The notes below the pieces were generated by a model. That model was not told where the DNA came from and did not search any database. It saw only the letters and a list, made by a program, of their open reading frames with translations. Made by a program: the position numbers and the translations under genes. Of a stretch of DNA of 64,000 nucleotides, positions 26,358-35,683 are shown piece after piece (within the stretch, counting starts at the first letter, position 1; each line of letters opens with the position of its first letter). Source of the DNA: Paenibacillus sp. R14(2021). GTDB taxonomy: Bacteria > Bacillota > Bacilli > Paenibacillales > Paenibacillaceae. The DNA is taken from positions 1,488,001 through 1,552,000 of the forward strand of contig NZ_CP080269.1 of NCBI RefSeq assembly GCF_019431355.1, written 5' to 3'.

Positions 26358-27917
26358 ATGAAAATCATTCTAGTCGATGATGAACGCATTGCCATCGAGC
26401 ATATTACAAGTCTGCTTGCTTGGGACGAGCTTGGCTATACGATCGCAGCCACGGCGACGAACGGCCGGAGCGCGCTGCGTCTGTGCGAGGAATTACGTCC
26501 CCAGCTCATGATCGTCGATATTCGCATGCCCGTCATGGACGGCCTGGAGCTCATTCAAGCCGTCAGCGAGAAACGGCTCGGCGTCAAGTTTATCGTCATG
26601 AGCGCCTATGAGGATTTTGAATACGCACGCAAGGCGATCTCGATCGGCAGCGTCTCGAGCTATCTGATTAAGCATGAGGTCGACAGCCATAAGCTGCTGC
26701 ATGAAGTGAACAAGGCAAGCGTTGCTTGGACCTCGGATGAAGCCCAGCGCCATCTGCTGCGAAGCGAGCAGTTGAAGGAGCAGTTGACTGGAGTCGTCAA
26801 ACCTGATCCTGCGAGCAGCAGTGTTAAACCTCCGTATGGCATCGCGCTGCTGTATCCGGATCTCCCTTTCACTTCCGTTCCCTCCGGGGATAGGTACGCG
26901 GGATCCGCAGCGCCTCTCTACTTGACCCGCGAAGAAGAGCTCTTGTTTGAAGGCAACGGCATCTGGCAGCGGGCAGGCGATTTTCCTCTCGGCACCTCTC
27001 AATCCGTTATCCTGTTCTCGCTAAAGAGCCGTTCAGCTTCGTTCACGGCCTCTTATTTGCGCGAATCGTTTCGCGAGCTGATGCGTTCATTCAGAGCGCT
27101 GGCGGCGAGCAAGTCCAGCCATTCCTTCTCGATCTGTTATGCTTGCGAAACGGAAGAGAAGGCTGCGCTGACCGCATCCTACCGCAAGGTGAATACGGCG
27201 CTGCTGCATGCCGTGTTCACCGGTCCTGGCGCTCTCGTCAGCGCCGACGAGCTTCCGGTTAACGGACATGCCGACCCGGCGCATGCAGCTGCTTCCCGGA
27301 TGCATGACATCGCAGAAGGGTTGAGCCAGCACGACGCGCCGCTTATTGTAAGCGCTGTTATACGCTTATTTGAAGGGATCAGCGCGCCGTTCTGGAATCT
27401 TCGCGGACTGTTCCATCTGGTCCGCGGATTGACGACGCTCGTCAATGAGCGCCGCGCGCTTCGGGGCATGCTCGAGATCGATCCGTTCGACGACCCGAAT
27501 TTTCCGCCTGCCTACAGCATCGCAGACATTCGCGAGCGATTCGTCAGTCTGCTAGGCGAACTATGCAAGGATGCCGAAGACAGCAAACGCTTGCCCGGCA
27601 AGCTGCAGAAGGCGCTTCGCTATATGCATGAGCACTACCACGAGGATCTGAGCATCGATACGGTCTCCCATGCGACAGAGATCAGCGCTTCCTACCTCCA
27701 TCAGTTGTTCAAGCGCGAGCTCGGACGAACCTTTCTCGACTATTTGACGGAGCACCGCATCCGTCAAGCCAAACGGATTCTCCGCCGCGGCGACGCCAAA
27801 ATGACCGAGGTGGCAACGAGCGTCGGCTATCGTTCGCCCCAGCATTTCAGCCAAGTGTTCAAGAAAATGACAGGGACGCTGCCGCATCAATACCGAAGCG
27901 AGGACTGTCCATCATGA
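26358..27917 (+). CDS. AraC-type response regulator (YesN-like)
   Basis: 519 residues. The receiver domain (residues 1-120) has acidic pocket DDE and phospho-acceptor Asp54 in MIVDIRMP. A long central region without a recognised domain follows. The AraC-type DNA-binding domain is at residues about 415-515 (LSIDTVSHATEISASYLHQLFKRELG, VGYRSPQHFSQVFKKMTG). It is expected to activate the divergent sugar ABC operon. Its stop overlaps the start of the kinase gene by 4 bases (ATGA). GGGAGG precedes ATG 26358. Confidence 0.93.
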   Translation: MKIILVDDERIAIEHITSLLAWDELGYTIAATATNGRSALRLCEELRPQLMIVDIRMPVMDGLELIQAVSEKRLGVKFIVMSAYEDFEYARKAISIGSVSSYLIKHEVDSHKLLHEVNKASVAWTSDEAQRHLLRSEQLKEQLTGVVKPDPASSSVKPPYGIALLYPDLPFTSVPSGDRYAGSAAPLYLTREEELLFEGNGIWQRAGDFPLGTSQSVILFSLKSRSASFTASYLRESFRELMRSFRALAASKSSHSFSICYACETEEKAALTASYRKVNTALLHAVFTGPGALVSADELPVNGHADPAHAAASRMHDIAEGLSQHDAPLIVSAVIRLFEGISAPFWNLRGLFHLVRGLTTLVNERRALRGMLEIDPFDDPNFPPAYSIADIRERFVSLLGELCKDAEDSKRLPGKLQKALRYMHEHYHEDLSIDTVSHATEISASYLHQLFKRELGRTFLDYLTEHRIRQAKRILRRGDAKMTEVATSVGYRSPQHFSQVFKKMTGTLPHQYRSEDCPS

Positions 27918-29692
27918 GAAGTCTTCGAGCCGTTATTTTACAGCGAATCGCGATTGTCGCCGTCGTCAGCTTCCTGCTATCCGCCGGTTTCACCTATTAT
28001 TATTACCGCACCATTCTGGTCGACCAGATGATTCATGACGATCAGTCGAAGCTCAGCCAGACTTCCCGGCAGCTTCAATACATGTCCGATGATATTTCGC
28101 AGTTCGCGTCCTCGCTCATTATCTCGGATCGGCTGCAAACCTTTTTTAAAACCTACCACAAGGCCGATACGTTCGATAAATTTGCGTTGCTTCAGGATAC
28201 GTTTAATTATTTGAACGAAAATAAAGGGCTTCGCAAGGAGGTTTCCAGCTATGCAATCGTCATGCCAAGCGGCGAGACATTCTGGAGCGAAGCGCGGTAC
28301 GACAGTTATTTTGCCGACCGGATGGAGGAGCCCTGGTACTTGAACTTCGTTTCCTCCAGCCAAGGAAACGGATTTACGGAACCGCACCAGATGTTTTTCA
28401 ACGCGCTCACCGAGAGCAAAACGATCAGCTACATCGTCAAGGTGAAGGATATTTCCAAAATCGGAAGCGAAATCGGTGTGCTTATTCTTAATCTCGACTA
28501 CAGCAATTTTGAGTCGGTGCTTGGGTTTGGCGGCGCTGATTTCGACGGCCTGCTGTGGCTGAATGGCTCCAATCATCTTCTCTACGGGAAGCAGCCTCCC
28601 CCGGAGACACTTGATCACGTCAGCCTCGCGGACGCAGCCGCAGAACCGGGTCAAGGCAGCTACCGTCCGCTTAAAGGGGGCTATATGCTGATCGATCGTT
28701 TAGCGGAGAACGGCTGGAAATTGGTTACATTTACTTCCGGCCATTCCATGGTCGAGCGCGCAAAGGTCGTGATTTATTTGCTCGGCGTGTTCTCCCTGAC
28801 CAGCACGATCTTGATTCTGCTGCTCATCATGTCCGCCATACTCCGCATCACAGGGCCGATCATGCAGCTGTATCATGCCATGAACGCCGCATCCATCGGC
28901 AATTTGCAGGCATCGGTCACGATCCGCTCGGGCGATGAGCTGGAGAAGCTCGGTCAAGGCTTCAACCGCATGATCGAGCAGCTGCGCGTCTATCTGGAAG
29001 AATCCATTCAGCACGAGAAGGAGAAGAAGAACATGGAGCTCGAGCTGCTCCTCTCGCAGCTGAATCCGCATTTCGTCTACAACACGCTGAATGCCGTGAT
29101 CTATATGGCGCAGAAGCAGGGAAATGACGATATCGTCAAAATGGTCGGCTCCTTTATCCGCATTCTGCAGGATGCCGTCAAAATGGGCGGCGCGCAATCC
29201 ATGGTTCCGCTTCAGGATGACATGGCGATGCTGCGGGACTACCTGGCCATACAATCCTATCGCTACGCGGACATGTTCACCGCAGTGTGGGATATCGACG
29301 AGCAAGCGAAGGCCTGCTTAATCCCTCGCAATTTGGTTCAGCCGTTCGTCGAGAATGCGATTTTCCATGGCATATGTCCGAAGGATGCGCCGGGAACCAT
29401 CCGCTTGACGGCTTCCGCCTGCGAAGACAAGCTCGTGATCACCGTTGCAGATGACGGCGTCGGCATGGACGCGGAACAGCTTGCGGCCGTATGGGAGCCC
29501 CGCGAAAGCCGAAGAAGCCCCGGCCTCAGGCACATCGGATTGCCTAATACGAAGCGGAGGCTGGAGCACCTGTTCGGCGACCAGGCTCGGCTGATTATTA
29601 CGAGCAGCCTTGAAGAAGGCACAGCGGTCCGTATCGAGATGCCTGCCATTCTCGCTCAGCCTGCGAAGACGACTGCAGCGAGGGCCGTTTGA
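27914..29692 (+). CDS. Sensor histidine kinase (YesM-like)
   Basis: 592 residues. One N-terminal span is followed by an extracellular sensor domain (about residues 35-285) and a second span. Then come a HAMP segment (ITGPIMQLYHAMNAASIG) and a LytS/YesM-type kinase core with the phospho-acceptor His in LLLSQLNPHFVYNTLNA. The ATP-binding domain has PFVENAIFHG and VADDGVGMD. It pairs with the YesN-type regulator and probably senses a sugar or the loaded binding protein. Confidence 0.93.
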   Translation: MRSLRAVILQRIAIVAVVSFLLSAGFTYYYYRTILVDQMIHDDQSKLSQTSRQLQYMSDDISQFASSLIISDRLQTFFKTYHKADTFDKFALLQDTFNYLNENKGLRKEVSSYAIVMPSGETFWSEARYDSYFADRMEEPWYLNFVSSSQGNGFTEPHQMFFNALTESKTISYIVKVKDISKIGSEIGVLILNLDYSNFESVLGFGGADFDGLLWLNGSNHLLYGKQPPPETLDHVSLADAAAEPGQGSYRPLKGGYMLIDRLAENGWKLVTFTSGHSMVERAKVVIYLLGVFSLTSTILILLLIMSAILRITGPIMQLYHAMNAASIGNLQASVTIRSGDELEKLGQGFNRMIEQLRVYLEESIQHEKEKKNMELELLLSQLNPHFVYNTLNAVIYMAQKQGNDDIVKMVGSFIRILQDAVKMGGAQSMVPLQDDMAMLRDYLAIQSYRYADMFTAVWDIDEQAKACLIPRNLVQPFVENAIFHGICPKDAPGTIRLTASACEDKLVITVADDGVGMDAEQLAAVWEPRESRRSPGLRHIGLPNTKRRLEHLFGDQARLIITSSLEEGTAVRIEMPAILAQPAKTTAARAV

Positions 29693-29822
29693 TATTCGGA
29701 CTTCGGCGGCGCATAATAGGAGCAGGCTTTCGCGAGCGAGACTTGCAGCAGAATGACGCCGCTTAGAGCTCCTCGGCGAAATGATCTTATCCTACTACAT
29801 AGACCGGAAGTGAGTGAGCAGC

Positions 29823-30596
29823 ATGACATCGTACAGCTTAAATCTATCAGGCAAGACCGCAATCGTAACCGGCGGCAGCCGCGGCATCGGACGCGCCATC
29901 GCCGAGGGGCTGGCGCAATCTGGCGCAGACATCGCCATTACCGCCCGTACCGAGAGTGAAGTGCGGCAGGCAGCCGAAGAAATTGCCCAAGCAACAGGTC
30001 GGCAAACGCTTGGACTCGTCTGCGACGTAACGAATAGATCGTCCATCGAGGCTGCCGTGGAGCGTATTGCGGAGCATTTTGGCAAGATTGATATTCTGAT
30101 CAACAACGCAGGCACGACGGTACGCCATTCCGTCTTTGAGCTGACGGAGGAGGAGTGGGATTTCGTAGTCGACACCAATTTCAAGTCCGTCTTCCTAATG
30201 TCCCAAGCCGTTGGCAGACATATGGTGAACCGCGGGCATGGACGCATCGTGAACATCGCTTCGCTTGCCGCCGATCTGACGCTTTCGTATTCCACGCCCT
30301 ACGGCCCTGCCAAAGCAGCCGTCGTCCACCTCACGAGGCAGCTTGCGAATGAATGGGCGCAGAACGGCATTACGGTCAATGCCATCAGCCCGGGATTTGT
30401 CCGCACGGACTTCAACTCGGCGGCGCTTGACAACCCTGAATTTAAAGCAAAGATCGAAAACATGAACCCCATGCACCGAGTCGGTCAATTAGCCGAAATC
30501 GTCGCGCCTGTCATCTTCTTCTGCACCGATCAGGCCAGCTACGTCACCGGTCAGAATTTGGCTGTCGACGGCGGTTCCACGCACTACGGCATGTGA
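29823..30596 (+). CDS. SDR-family NAD(P)-dependent oxidoreductase
   Basis: About 257 residues. The classical SDR motifs are TGGSRGIG (cofactor), NNAG, NIASLAAD (catalytic Ser) and YGPAK (catalytic Tyr/Lys). NAISPGFVRTDFN and VTGQNLAVDGG follow at the end. Sequence style fits gluconate 5-dehydrogenase or 2-deoxy-gluconate dehydrogenase-like enzymes, so a sugar-acid substrate is plausible next to a sugar transporter, but is not proven. ATG 29823 is chosen; GTG 29814 is in frame and GGAAG lies before both. Confidence 0.88.
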   Translation: MTSYSLNLSGKTAIVTGGSRGIGRAIAEGLAQSGADIAITARTESEVRQAAEEIAQATGRQTLGLVCDVTNRSSIEAAVERIAEHFGKIDILINNAGTTVRHSVFELTEEEWDFVVDTNFKSVFLMSQAVGRHMVNRGHGRIVNIASLAADLTLSYSTPYGPAKAAVVHLTRQLANEWAQNGITVNAISPGFVRTDFNSAALDNPEFKAKIENMNPMHRVGQLAEIVAPVIFFCTDQASYVTGQNLAVDGGSTHYGM

Positions 30597-30613
30597 GCCG
30601 TTCCCTCTGGCTC

Positions 30614-31495
30614 CTAAGCGTTCGGAAACAGCGTAAGCGCAGTTTCAACGAATAATCGGACCGCGTTCGAGCAATCCTCCGGGTAAGGAACGGCAAGTTG
30701 AATCTCTCTGCTGCCAAGCGGATTGAGCGGACGCTTCACGATACGTTCCGGCATGTTGATGAGCGACAGCTCCGACATGATGGCGGCTGCCATGCCTTCT
30801 CGTACGAGGTTAAGCGCCGTGGCGTAATTATGGATGATGAATTTCTCAATCGGCTTCACGCCGCCCTGCTGGAACCATTCCATCACGGGCGGCTCGTAGC
30901 CGGCTCGGCAAATGATCATCGGCTGACGACTCAGATCGTTCGACGTGATGGCCTCCCGGTCGGTCAACGGATTGTCGTCCCTCATCACGGCGAACATCTT
31001 CTCTTGATATACGGGATATGTCGCGGCATTTACCGGTTGTTCGTCTGTAGCGATAATAAAACCCGCATCGATTTGACGGCTCTCCATCCATCCCCTGATC
31101 TCCGCAATCGTGCCTTCCTGAATAACAAACTCGATATTGGGATAGAACTTAGCGATCTGCCCGATAATTCGAGGAATGAAATAGGAAGACGCAATGGGAA
31201 ACGCGCCGATGCGAACCTTCCCCGTCTCTAGCCCTTTCTCCCTTGAAACTTCCTGATCCACCTTCTCATAATGCAATAAGATTTCACGAAAAATACGTAT
31301 GACACGCTCCCCGACCTCAGTCAATTGGATGCCGCTGCGCCGATCTCGAATGAGAAGGCTTACCCCCAGTTCGGCTTCCAGCGTAGTTACGGCGCGGCTG
31401 ACGGCAGGCTGCGTCATATTAAGCTCCTGCCCCGATTTCGTGAAACTGCGCGTATCGGCGATTTTCACGATCAACTGCAGCAATGATCTATTCAT
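30614..31495 (-). CDS. LysR-family transcriptional regulator
   Basis: About 293 residues. The winged HTH has FTKSGQELNMTQPAVSRAVTTLEAELG at residues 18-45, and a periplasmic-binding-like co-inducer domain follows. It is divergent from an EamA-type exporter, the usual layout for a LysR regulator and its target. ATG 31495 is preferred on family length although AGGAGG is 15 bases upstream. Two further upstream starts in the same frame (31531, 31573) have no ribosome binding site. Confidence 0.88.
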   Translation of the reverse strand: MNRSLLQLIVKIADTRSFTKSGQELNMTQPAVSRAVTTLEAELGVSLLIRDRRSGIQLTEVGERVIRIFREILLHYEKVDQEVSREKGLETGKVRIGAFPIASSYFIPRIIGQIAKFYPNIEFVIQEGTIAEIRGWMESRQIDAGFIIATDEQPVNAATYPVYQEKMFAVMRDDNPLTDREAITSNDLSRQPMIICRAGYEPPVMEWFQQGGVKPIEKFIIHNYATALNLVREGMAAAIMSELSLINMPERIVKRPLNPLGSREIQLAVPYPEDCSNAVRLFVETALTLFPNA

Positions 31496-31543
31496 ACCAG
31501 ATTCGATATGCCTCCTATAAAATATATTCATTTTATTTATGAC

Positions 31544-31557
31544 ATACTTTATCGTAT
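31544..31557. promoter_or_regulatory. Possible LysR operator
   Basis: ATAC-TTTATC-GTAT, a short dyad of the general LysR form, lies in the divergent region between the regulator and the EamA gene. Confidence 0.3.
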
Positions 31558-31623
31558 CATGGGGATGCGGCAAACGGCAAGCTTGCGGCGAACGGCATTA
31601 AACATGACGAAGGAGTGTTATGA

Positions 31624-32547
31624 ATGAAATATAGAGCCTGGGCATTTCTTATTCTTTGCAACTTATTTTGGGCAGGCAACATGATATTCGGCAAATACAG
31701 CGCAAGCGACTTTCCGGCGGTCTGGATCGCGTTACTTCGATGGGCAATCGCGGTCGTTATCCTCGTCCCGATGGCGCATTTCATCGAGAAGCCCGCATGG
31801 CTGCGCGTATGGAAAGATAACTGGAAGATCATTCTGTTGTTGTCCGTCACCGGCGTCGTCATTTACAACATTTTGACTTATTCCGCGCTTCGTTATACAT
31901 CATCGACGAACGGGGCGCTGATCAATACGCTGACGCCTGCGATGATCATGCTCTTCTCGCTAATCTTCATGAAGGTCAAGTTGTCCGGCATGAAGATTGC
32001 CGGCATGGTCGTTTCGTTCCTCGGCGTATTGACGGTGCTGACCAAGGGCAATCTGCTGCAAGTTTTTCATACGGCCTACAACAAGGGCGACGCCCTCATG
32101 ATAGTCGTCATCCTGTTCTGGACGGTATATTCGCTGCTCAGCAAGAAAGCGAAGCATATCCCCTCCATTACGATGATTGCGATGACGGCGATTGTCGGCG
32201 TTATCCTGATGATTCCTCTTCTGTTCACGCAGCCGCTTGACGTGTCACGCATCACGCCGCTTGGGATTACAGGCATTATCTATCTTGGCCTATTTCCTTC
32301 CGTCGGTTCATTCATCTTCTGGAATCAGGGCATGAAGATGCTTGGGCCGAATACGGCTGGCATGACGATGAACCTGATTCCGATCTTCACCGCCATCATC
32401 GCCGTATTCCTCGGGCAGCAGCTTGTCGCTTCGCAGTTCATCGGCGGTCTGCTCGTCATCGGCGGCATGATCTTAACCGCGGGGCTGTTCAAATGGCGTC
32501 CGCGTGCTCGTCATGTCAGTGCTGTCCCTAGCAGCAGTAAATCCTAG
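31624..32547 (+). CDS. DMT-superfamily (EamA) transporter
   Basis: 307 residues with ten membrane spans in two EamA repeats. The first repeat ends with ALRYTSSTNGALINTLTPAMIML and the second with MLGPNTAGMTMNLIPIFTAIIAVFLGQ, typical of amino-acid or metabolite exporters such as RhaT/YdcZ relatives. The substrate is unknown. AAGGAG lies about 11 bases before the ATG. It is probably controlled by the divergent LysR protein. Confidence 0.9.
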   Translation: MKYRAWAFLILCNLFWAGNMIFGKYSASDFPAVWIALLRWAIAVVILVPMAHFIEKPAWLRVWKDNWKIILLLSVTGVVIYNILTYSALRYTSSTNGALINTLTPAMIMLFSLIFMKVKLSGMKIAGMVVSFLGVLTVLTKGNLLQVFHTAYNKGDALMIVVILFWTVYSLLSKKAKHIPSITMIAMTAIVGVILMIPLLFTQPLDVSRITPLGITGIIYLGLFPSVGSFIFWNQGMKMLGPNTAGMTMNLIPIFTAIIAVFLGQQLVASQFIGGLLVIGGMILTAGLFKWRPRARHVSAVPSSSKS

Positions 32548-32585
32548 TCGCACACCAGTTGCATTTCTGCGGCAAAAATTGCGAA

Positions 32586-32615
32586 AAATCCGCGGTGCTT
32601 AAGTACCGCGGATTT
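32586..32615. terminator. Bidirectional terminator
   Basis: AAATCCGCGGT/ACCGCGGATTT, an 11-bp perfect stem with an 8-base loop, lies between convergent genes. Confidence 0.85.
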
Positions 32616-32627
32616 CTGGCTATCGGT

Positions 32628-34190
32628 TTACTGATGCTGGAGCTGATAGCCGCGGACTCGGTTGCGGCCGCCGCGCTTGGCCTCATACAGAGCCATATCC
32701 GCATCATGCAGCAGCGATTCCAACGTATCCTCCTGCCGCTGCAGCTGGGCCACGCCGAAGCTCGCCGTAATGACAAGCGTTCCAAAGCTGCCGTTCAGCG
32801 GCTTCTCGACCAGCATGGCGCGAATATGGTTCGCGCGGACTTCCGCTTCCTCGATGCGAATTCCCGGCAGCATGAACACGAACTCCTCGCCGCCGTACCG
32901 TCCGAAGAGAACGTCCGTCCCCAGCTGGTCGCGTACGATCCCCACGACATGCCGGATGGCAAGGTCGCCGTTGTCATGCCCATGCTTATCGTTGATCCGC
33001 TTAAAGAAATCGATGTCGAAGAGCACGATTGAGGCTGGCTGGCCGTTCGTGCGCGCCTTATCCAGCAGCTTCTTGCTGCGGTAGAGAAATGCCGTTCGGT
33101 TTAACAATTGTGTCAGTCCGTCGAAGTAAGCCAGCTGTTTGAGCTGGTCCTGGAGCATCCGAGGCTCCGTCACATCAATCAGCATCAGCATGCTGCCGAC
33201 CTTCTCGCCGCTCCGGCCCATGACGTCCGAGGAGCGCACTTGATAGTAGCATGATGTGCCGTCTGCCGTCAGCTGCTTCAATTCCTCGTGAGAGCCATCC
33301 TGCAGCCGGCCAGCCGGGAATGACATCCCCGTTAATTTCATCCACGCTTCATCCAAGGGCTTGCCGAGCAATCCCACGGCAAGCCCCGGAAACATCTTAG
33401 CCGCCGCTCCATTGAAATCAATCAGGCGTTCGGCGTGATCCAGCACGATTACGCCTTCCCGCATGCTTTCGAAGATGCTGTCCTTTGCAATCGGCACAAT
33501 CGTCAGCATTCTAGTTGTCACAATCGCCCAAATGTACATCGCCGATGTCACGCACAGCAATATGGGCACGGGATCCGTCCCATGGGGCGTCAAGCCCATC
33601 AAATAGACGAAAGCGCCGACAATTGGCAGAAATTGCCCCACGATGAGCGTGAGCAGCTGCAGCCGAAAAGCTTTCTTCGTTTGCGGCCATCGCCGAAGCA
33701 GCAGCACCAGCGTTGCGAGCATGGTGCCGAACGTGAAGGCACCGTGGATGACATACCACGGTCCAACCACGATATTCGTGAGTGGAACAGTTCCGCCCGT
33801 TTGAAACTGCATGGATTTATAAAACAAATGATGCCAATCGTTGGTTGCTACGATGATGAAGGTTAGCGCCGGAATAGTGAAGAGCAGCGCGATCGATCTG
33901 CGGGTCATGGTCTTGCCGATGTACTGTATGACGATCATGAGACCAAGCGCCGGCGCCGTAGAAAGGCCGATATATTCCACAATCGTCCATCGCATCATAA
34001 CCTCGGTGCTGCTGCTGGTCAGTTGAAGCGCTGCTGAGAAAATGTAGACCGATTGCGACGCCGTATAGACGACGAAGGTTTTTGCACCCGACAGCTGGGA
34101 GCGCTTGAAGTACGCATACAAGCACAGAAAAACGGTAAAAACGCCCGATGTGGCTATAAGCGAGATATACATCGTAACAAACGGACCCAT
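32628..34190 (-). CDS. Membrane diguanylate cyclase with 7TM sensor and PAS domain
   Basis: 520 residues. Seven spans occupy residues 1-230, in the histidine-kinase N-terminal 7TM style. A PAS-like segment (DSIFESMREGVIVLDHAERLIDFN) and a GGDEF domain (DGLTQLLNRTAF, FKRINDKHGHDNGD, GRYGGEEFVFML) follow. It should make c-di-GMP. The RxxD inhibitory site is not present. It is a single gene, convergent with the EamA exporter. Confidence 0.9.
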   Translation of the reverse strand: MGPFVTMYISLIATSGVFTVFLCLYAYFKRSQLSGAKTFVVYTASQSVYIFSAALQLTSSSTEVMMRWTIVEYIGLSTAPALGLMIVIQYIGKTMTRRSIALLFTIPALTFIIVATNDWHHLFYKSMQFQTGGTVPLTNIVVGPWYVIHGAFTFGTMLATLVLLLRRWPQTKKAFRLQLLTLIVGQFLPIVGAFVYLMGLTPHGTDPVPILLCVTSAMYIWAIVTTRMLTIVPIAKDSIFESMREGVIVLDHAERLIDFNGAAAKMFPGLAVGLLGKPLDEAWMKLTGMSFPAGRLQDGSHEELKQLTADGTSCYYQVRSSDVMGRSGEKVGSMLMLIDVTEPRMLQDQLKQLAYFDGLTQLLNRTAFLYRSKKLLDKARTNGQPASIVLFDIDFFKRINDKHGHDNGDLAIRHVVGIVRDQLGTDVLFGRYGGEEFVFMLPGIRIEEAEVRANHIRAMLVEKPLNGSFGTLVITASFGVAQLQRQEDTLESLLHDADMALYEAKRGGRNRVRGYQLQHQ

Positions 34191-34321
34191 AGTCGGCTCT
34201 CCAAGCTGTTCTTAGTATTCTTTTCCTGCGAGACCTCGAAAAAAGTCGAAATAATGGTACCATATCAATATTGGGATGTCACGCGATATGGAATTCGATT
34301 AGCAAGCGGAGGCGATTGAGG

Positions 34322-34375
34322 ATGAAACGATTACCTTACCAACGACCGATTATTACGTATTCGAGGTTCGATTGA
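34322..34375 (+). CDS. Possible 17-residue small protein
   Basis: MKRLPYQRPIITYSRFD, basic and Tyr/Pro-containing. ATG 34322 is preceded by GGAGG at 9 bases and the ORF lies 22 bases before a hairpin. No homologue is recognised. It may be a real small peptide or chance. Confidence 0.25.
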   Translation: MKRLPYQRPIITYSRFD

Positions 34376-34397
34376 CATTGCCCGATCGTCAAATAAA

Positions 34398-34429
34398 AAG
34401 CTTGAATCCTCAACAACGGATCCAAGCTT
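34398..34429 (-). terminator. Terminator after the ribose/xylose-type ABC operon
   Basis: AAGCTTG/CAAGCTT plus ATCC/GGAT form an interrupted stem, and the minus strand continues TTTTTATTTG. Confidence 0.75.
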
Positions 34430-34496
34430 CTTTCACCGGCACTATGAGAAGATACTCCACCTTATGGTGCCGTACTTGCACACTCGCGTCATGACC

Positions 34497-35672
34497 TTAA
34501 CGCTTCTTCCTTCGCGTCATAACATCGAAGATCACCGCCGCGGCGAGTACCGCGCCGCGAATCATGTACTGATACGATATGCCGACGCCGAGCAGGTTCA
34601 TCCCGCTGGAAAGCGACGCCATGACGATCGCGCCGATAATGGAGCCGGTCACCTTGCCCACTCCGCCGGCAGCGGATACGCCGCCGACATAAGCCGCTGC
34701 GATGGCGTCAAGCTCGAACAACGTACCTGCCGTCGTCGTTGCAGATTGCAGCCGCGCCGTGAATAGAATGCCGGATAACGCTGACAGCATGCCCATGGAG
34801 CCGAACACGATATACGTGATTTTCTTCACGCTGATCCCGCTGAGATGCGCCGCTTCCGGATTGCTTCCTACCGCGTAAATATGCCGTCCGAGCACGGTTT
34901 GCGTCGTCAGGAAGTGGTAAATAACGACGATCAGCAGCATGATAATGACCGTCCAAGAGAAGCCGTTATAGCCGGCAATAATCCATGTTATATAAGCGAT
35001 GATCGCCGAGACGAATATTAATTTCACCACGAAAATACGGTCCGACACAACTTCGAATTTGTATTTCAGTTTATTTCTCCGCTTGGACAACTCGCTTAAG
35101 AGATAGAGCACAATGATGACGACCCCGAAGATCAAGGAGAGCACGTTCAAGCCGCCCACCTTGGCAAGCGCGGGAATGAAACCGTTGCCGATCGCATTGA
35201 AATGCTCGTCCTTGACGATGATGGTTCCGGTATTCTCCGTCACCCGCAGCAGCGCGCCTCTGAAGATCAGCATCCCGGCCAAGGAAGCGACGAACGATGG
35301 AATGCCGATTTGGGCGACCAAGAATCCGTTGAACAAGCCTACCACGATGCCAAGCACCAGGATAATGGGAATCGTATAATAGAATGGCACGCCGAGCTGC
35401 GTTAGAAATATCGCCGCAATCGCCCCTAGAAACCCAGCCGCGAATCCGACGGATAAATCGATATGCCTAATGACGATGACGAGCGTCATCCCAACCGCAA
35501 GCACGGCGATGTAGCCGGTCGCATCCAGCAGATTGCTGATATTGCGCGATGACATGAACAGTCCGTCCGTTAAAATCGAGAACGTCAGCATAATGACGAA
35601 CAAGGCAATGTACATGCCGTATTCGCGGATGTTCACTTTAATGAGCGATCTGGCTTCTTTATAGAAATTCAT
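34497..35672 (-). CDS. Ribose/xylose-type ABC transporter permease (XylH/AraH/GguB-like)
   Basis: 391 residues and about ten spans. Characteristic segments are YIAVLAVGMTLVIVIRHIDLSVG, GRHIYAVGSNPEAAHLSGI and LDAIAAAYVGGVSAAGGVGKVTGSIIGA of the CUT2 permease family. The insert of about 80 residues after residue 190 is the hallmark of the long XylH/GguB branch. It imports a pentose or hexose with the ATPase and binding protein of the same operon. Confidence 0.92.
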   Translation of the reverse strand: MNFYKEARSLIKVNIREYGMYIALFVIMLTFSILTDGLFMSSRNISNLLDATGYIAVLAVGMTLVIVIRHIDLSVGFAAGFLGAIAAIFLTQLGVPFYYTIPIILVLGIVVGLFNGFLVAQIGIPSFVASLAGMLIFRGALLRVTENTGTIIVKDEHFNAIGNGFIPALAKVGGLNVLSLIFGVVIIVLYLLSELSKRRNKLKYKFEVVSDRIFVVKLIFVSAIIAYITWIIAGYNGFSWTVIIMLLIVVIYHFLTTQTVLGRHIYAVGSNPEAAHLSGISVKKITYIVFGSMGMLSALSGILFTARLQSATTTAGTLFELDAIAAAYVGGVSAAGGVGKVTGSIIGAIVMASLSSGMNLLGVGISYQYMIRGAVLAAAVIFDVMTRRKKR

Positions 35673-35683
35673 ATGACTTCCCC

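Larger units (their letters stand above)
34191..34496. other. Intergenic region with a possible short ORF and a terminator
   Basis: 306 bases between the diguanylate cyclase start and the sugar permease stop. It holds a 17-codon ORF with a good ribosome binding site (34322-34375) and the terminator at 34398-34429. Otherwise I see nothing. Confidence 0.5.
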
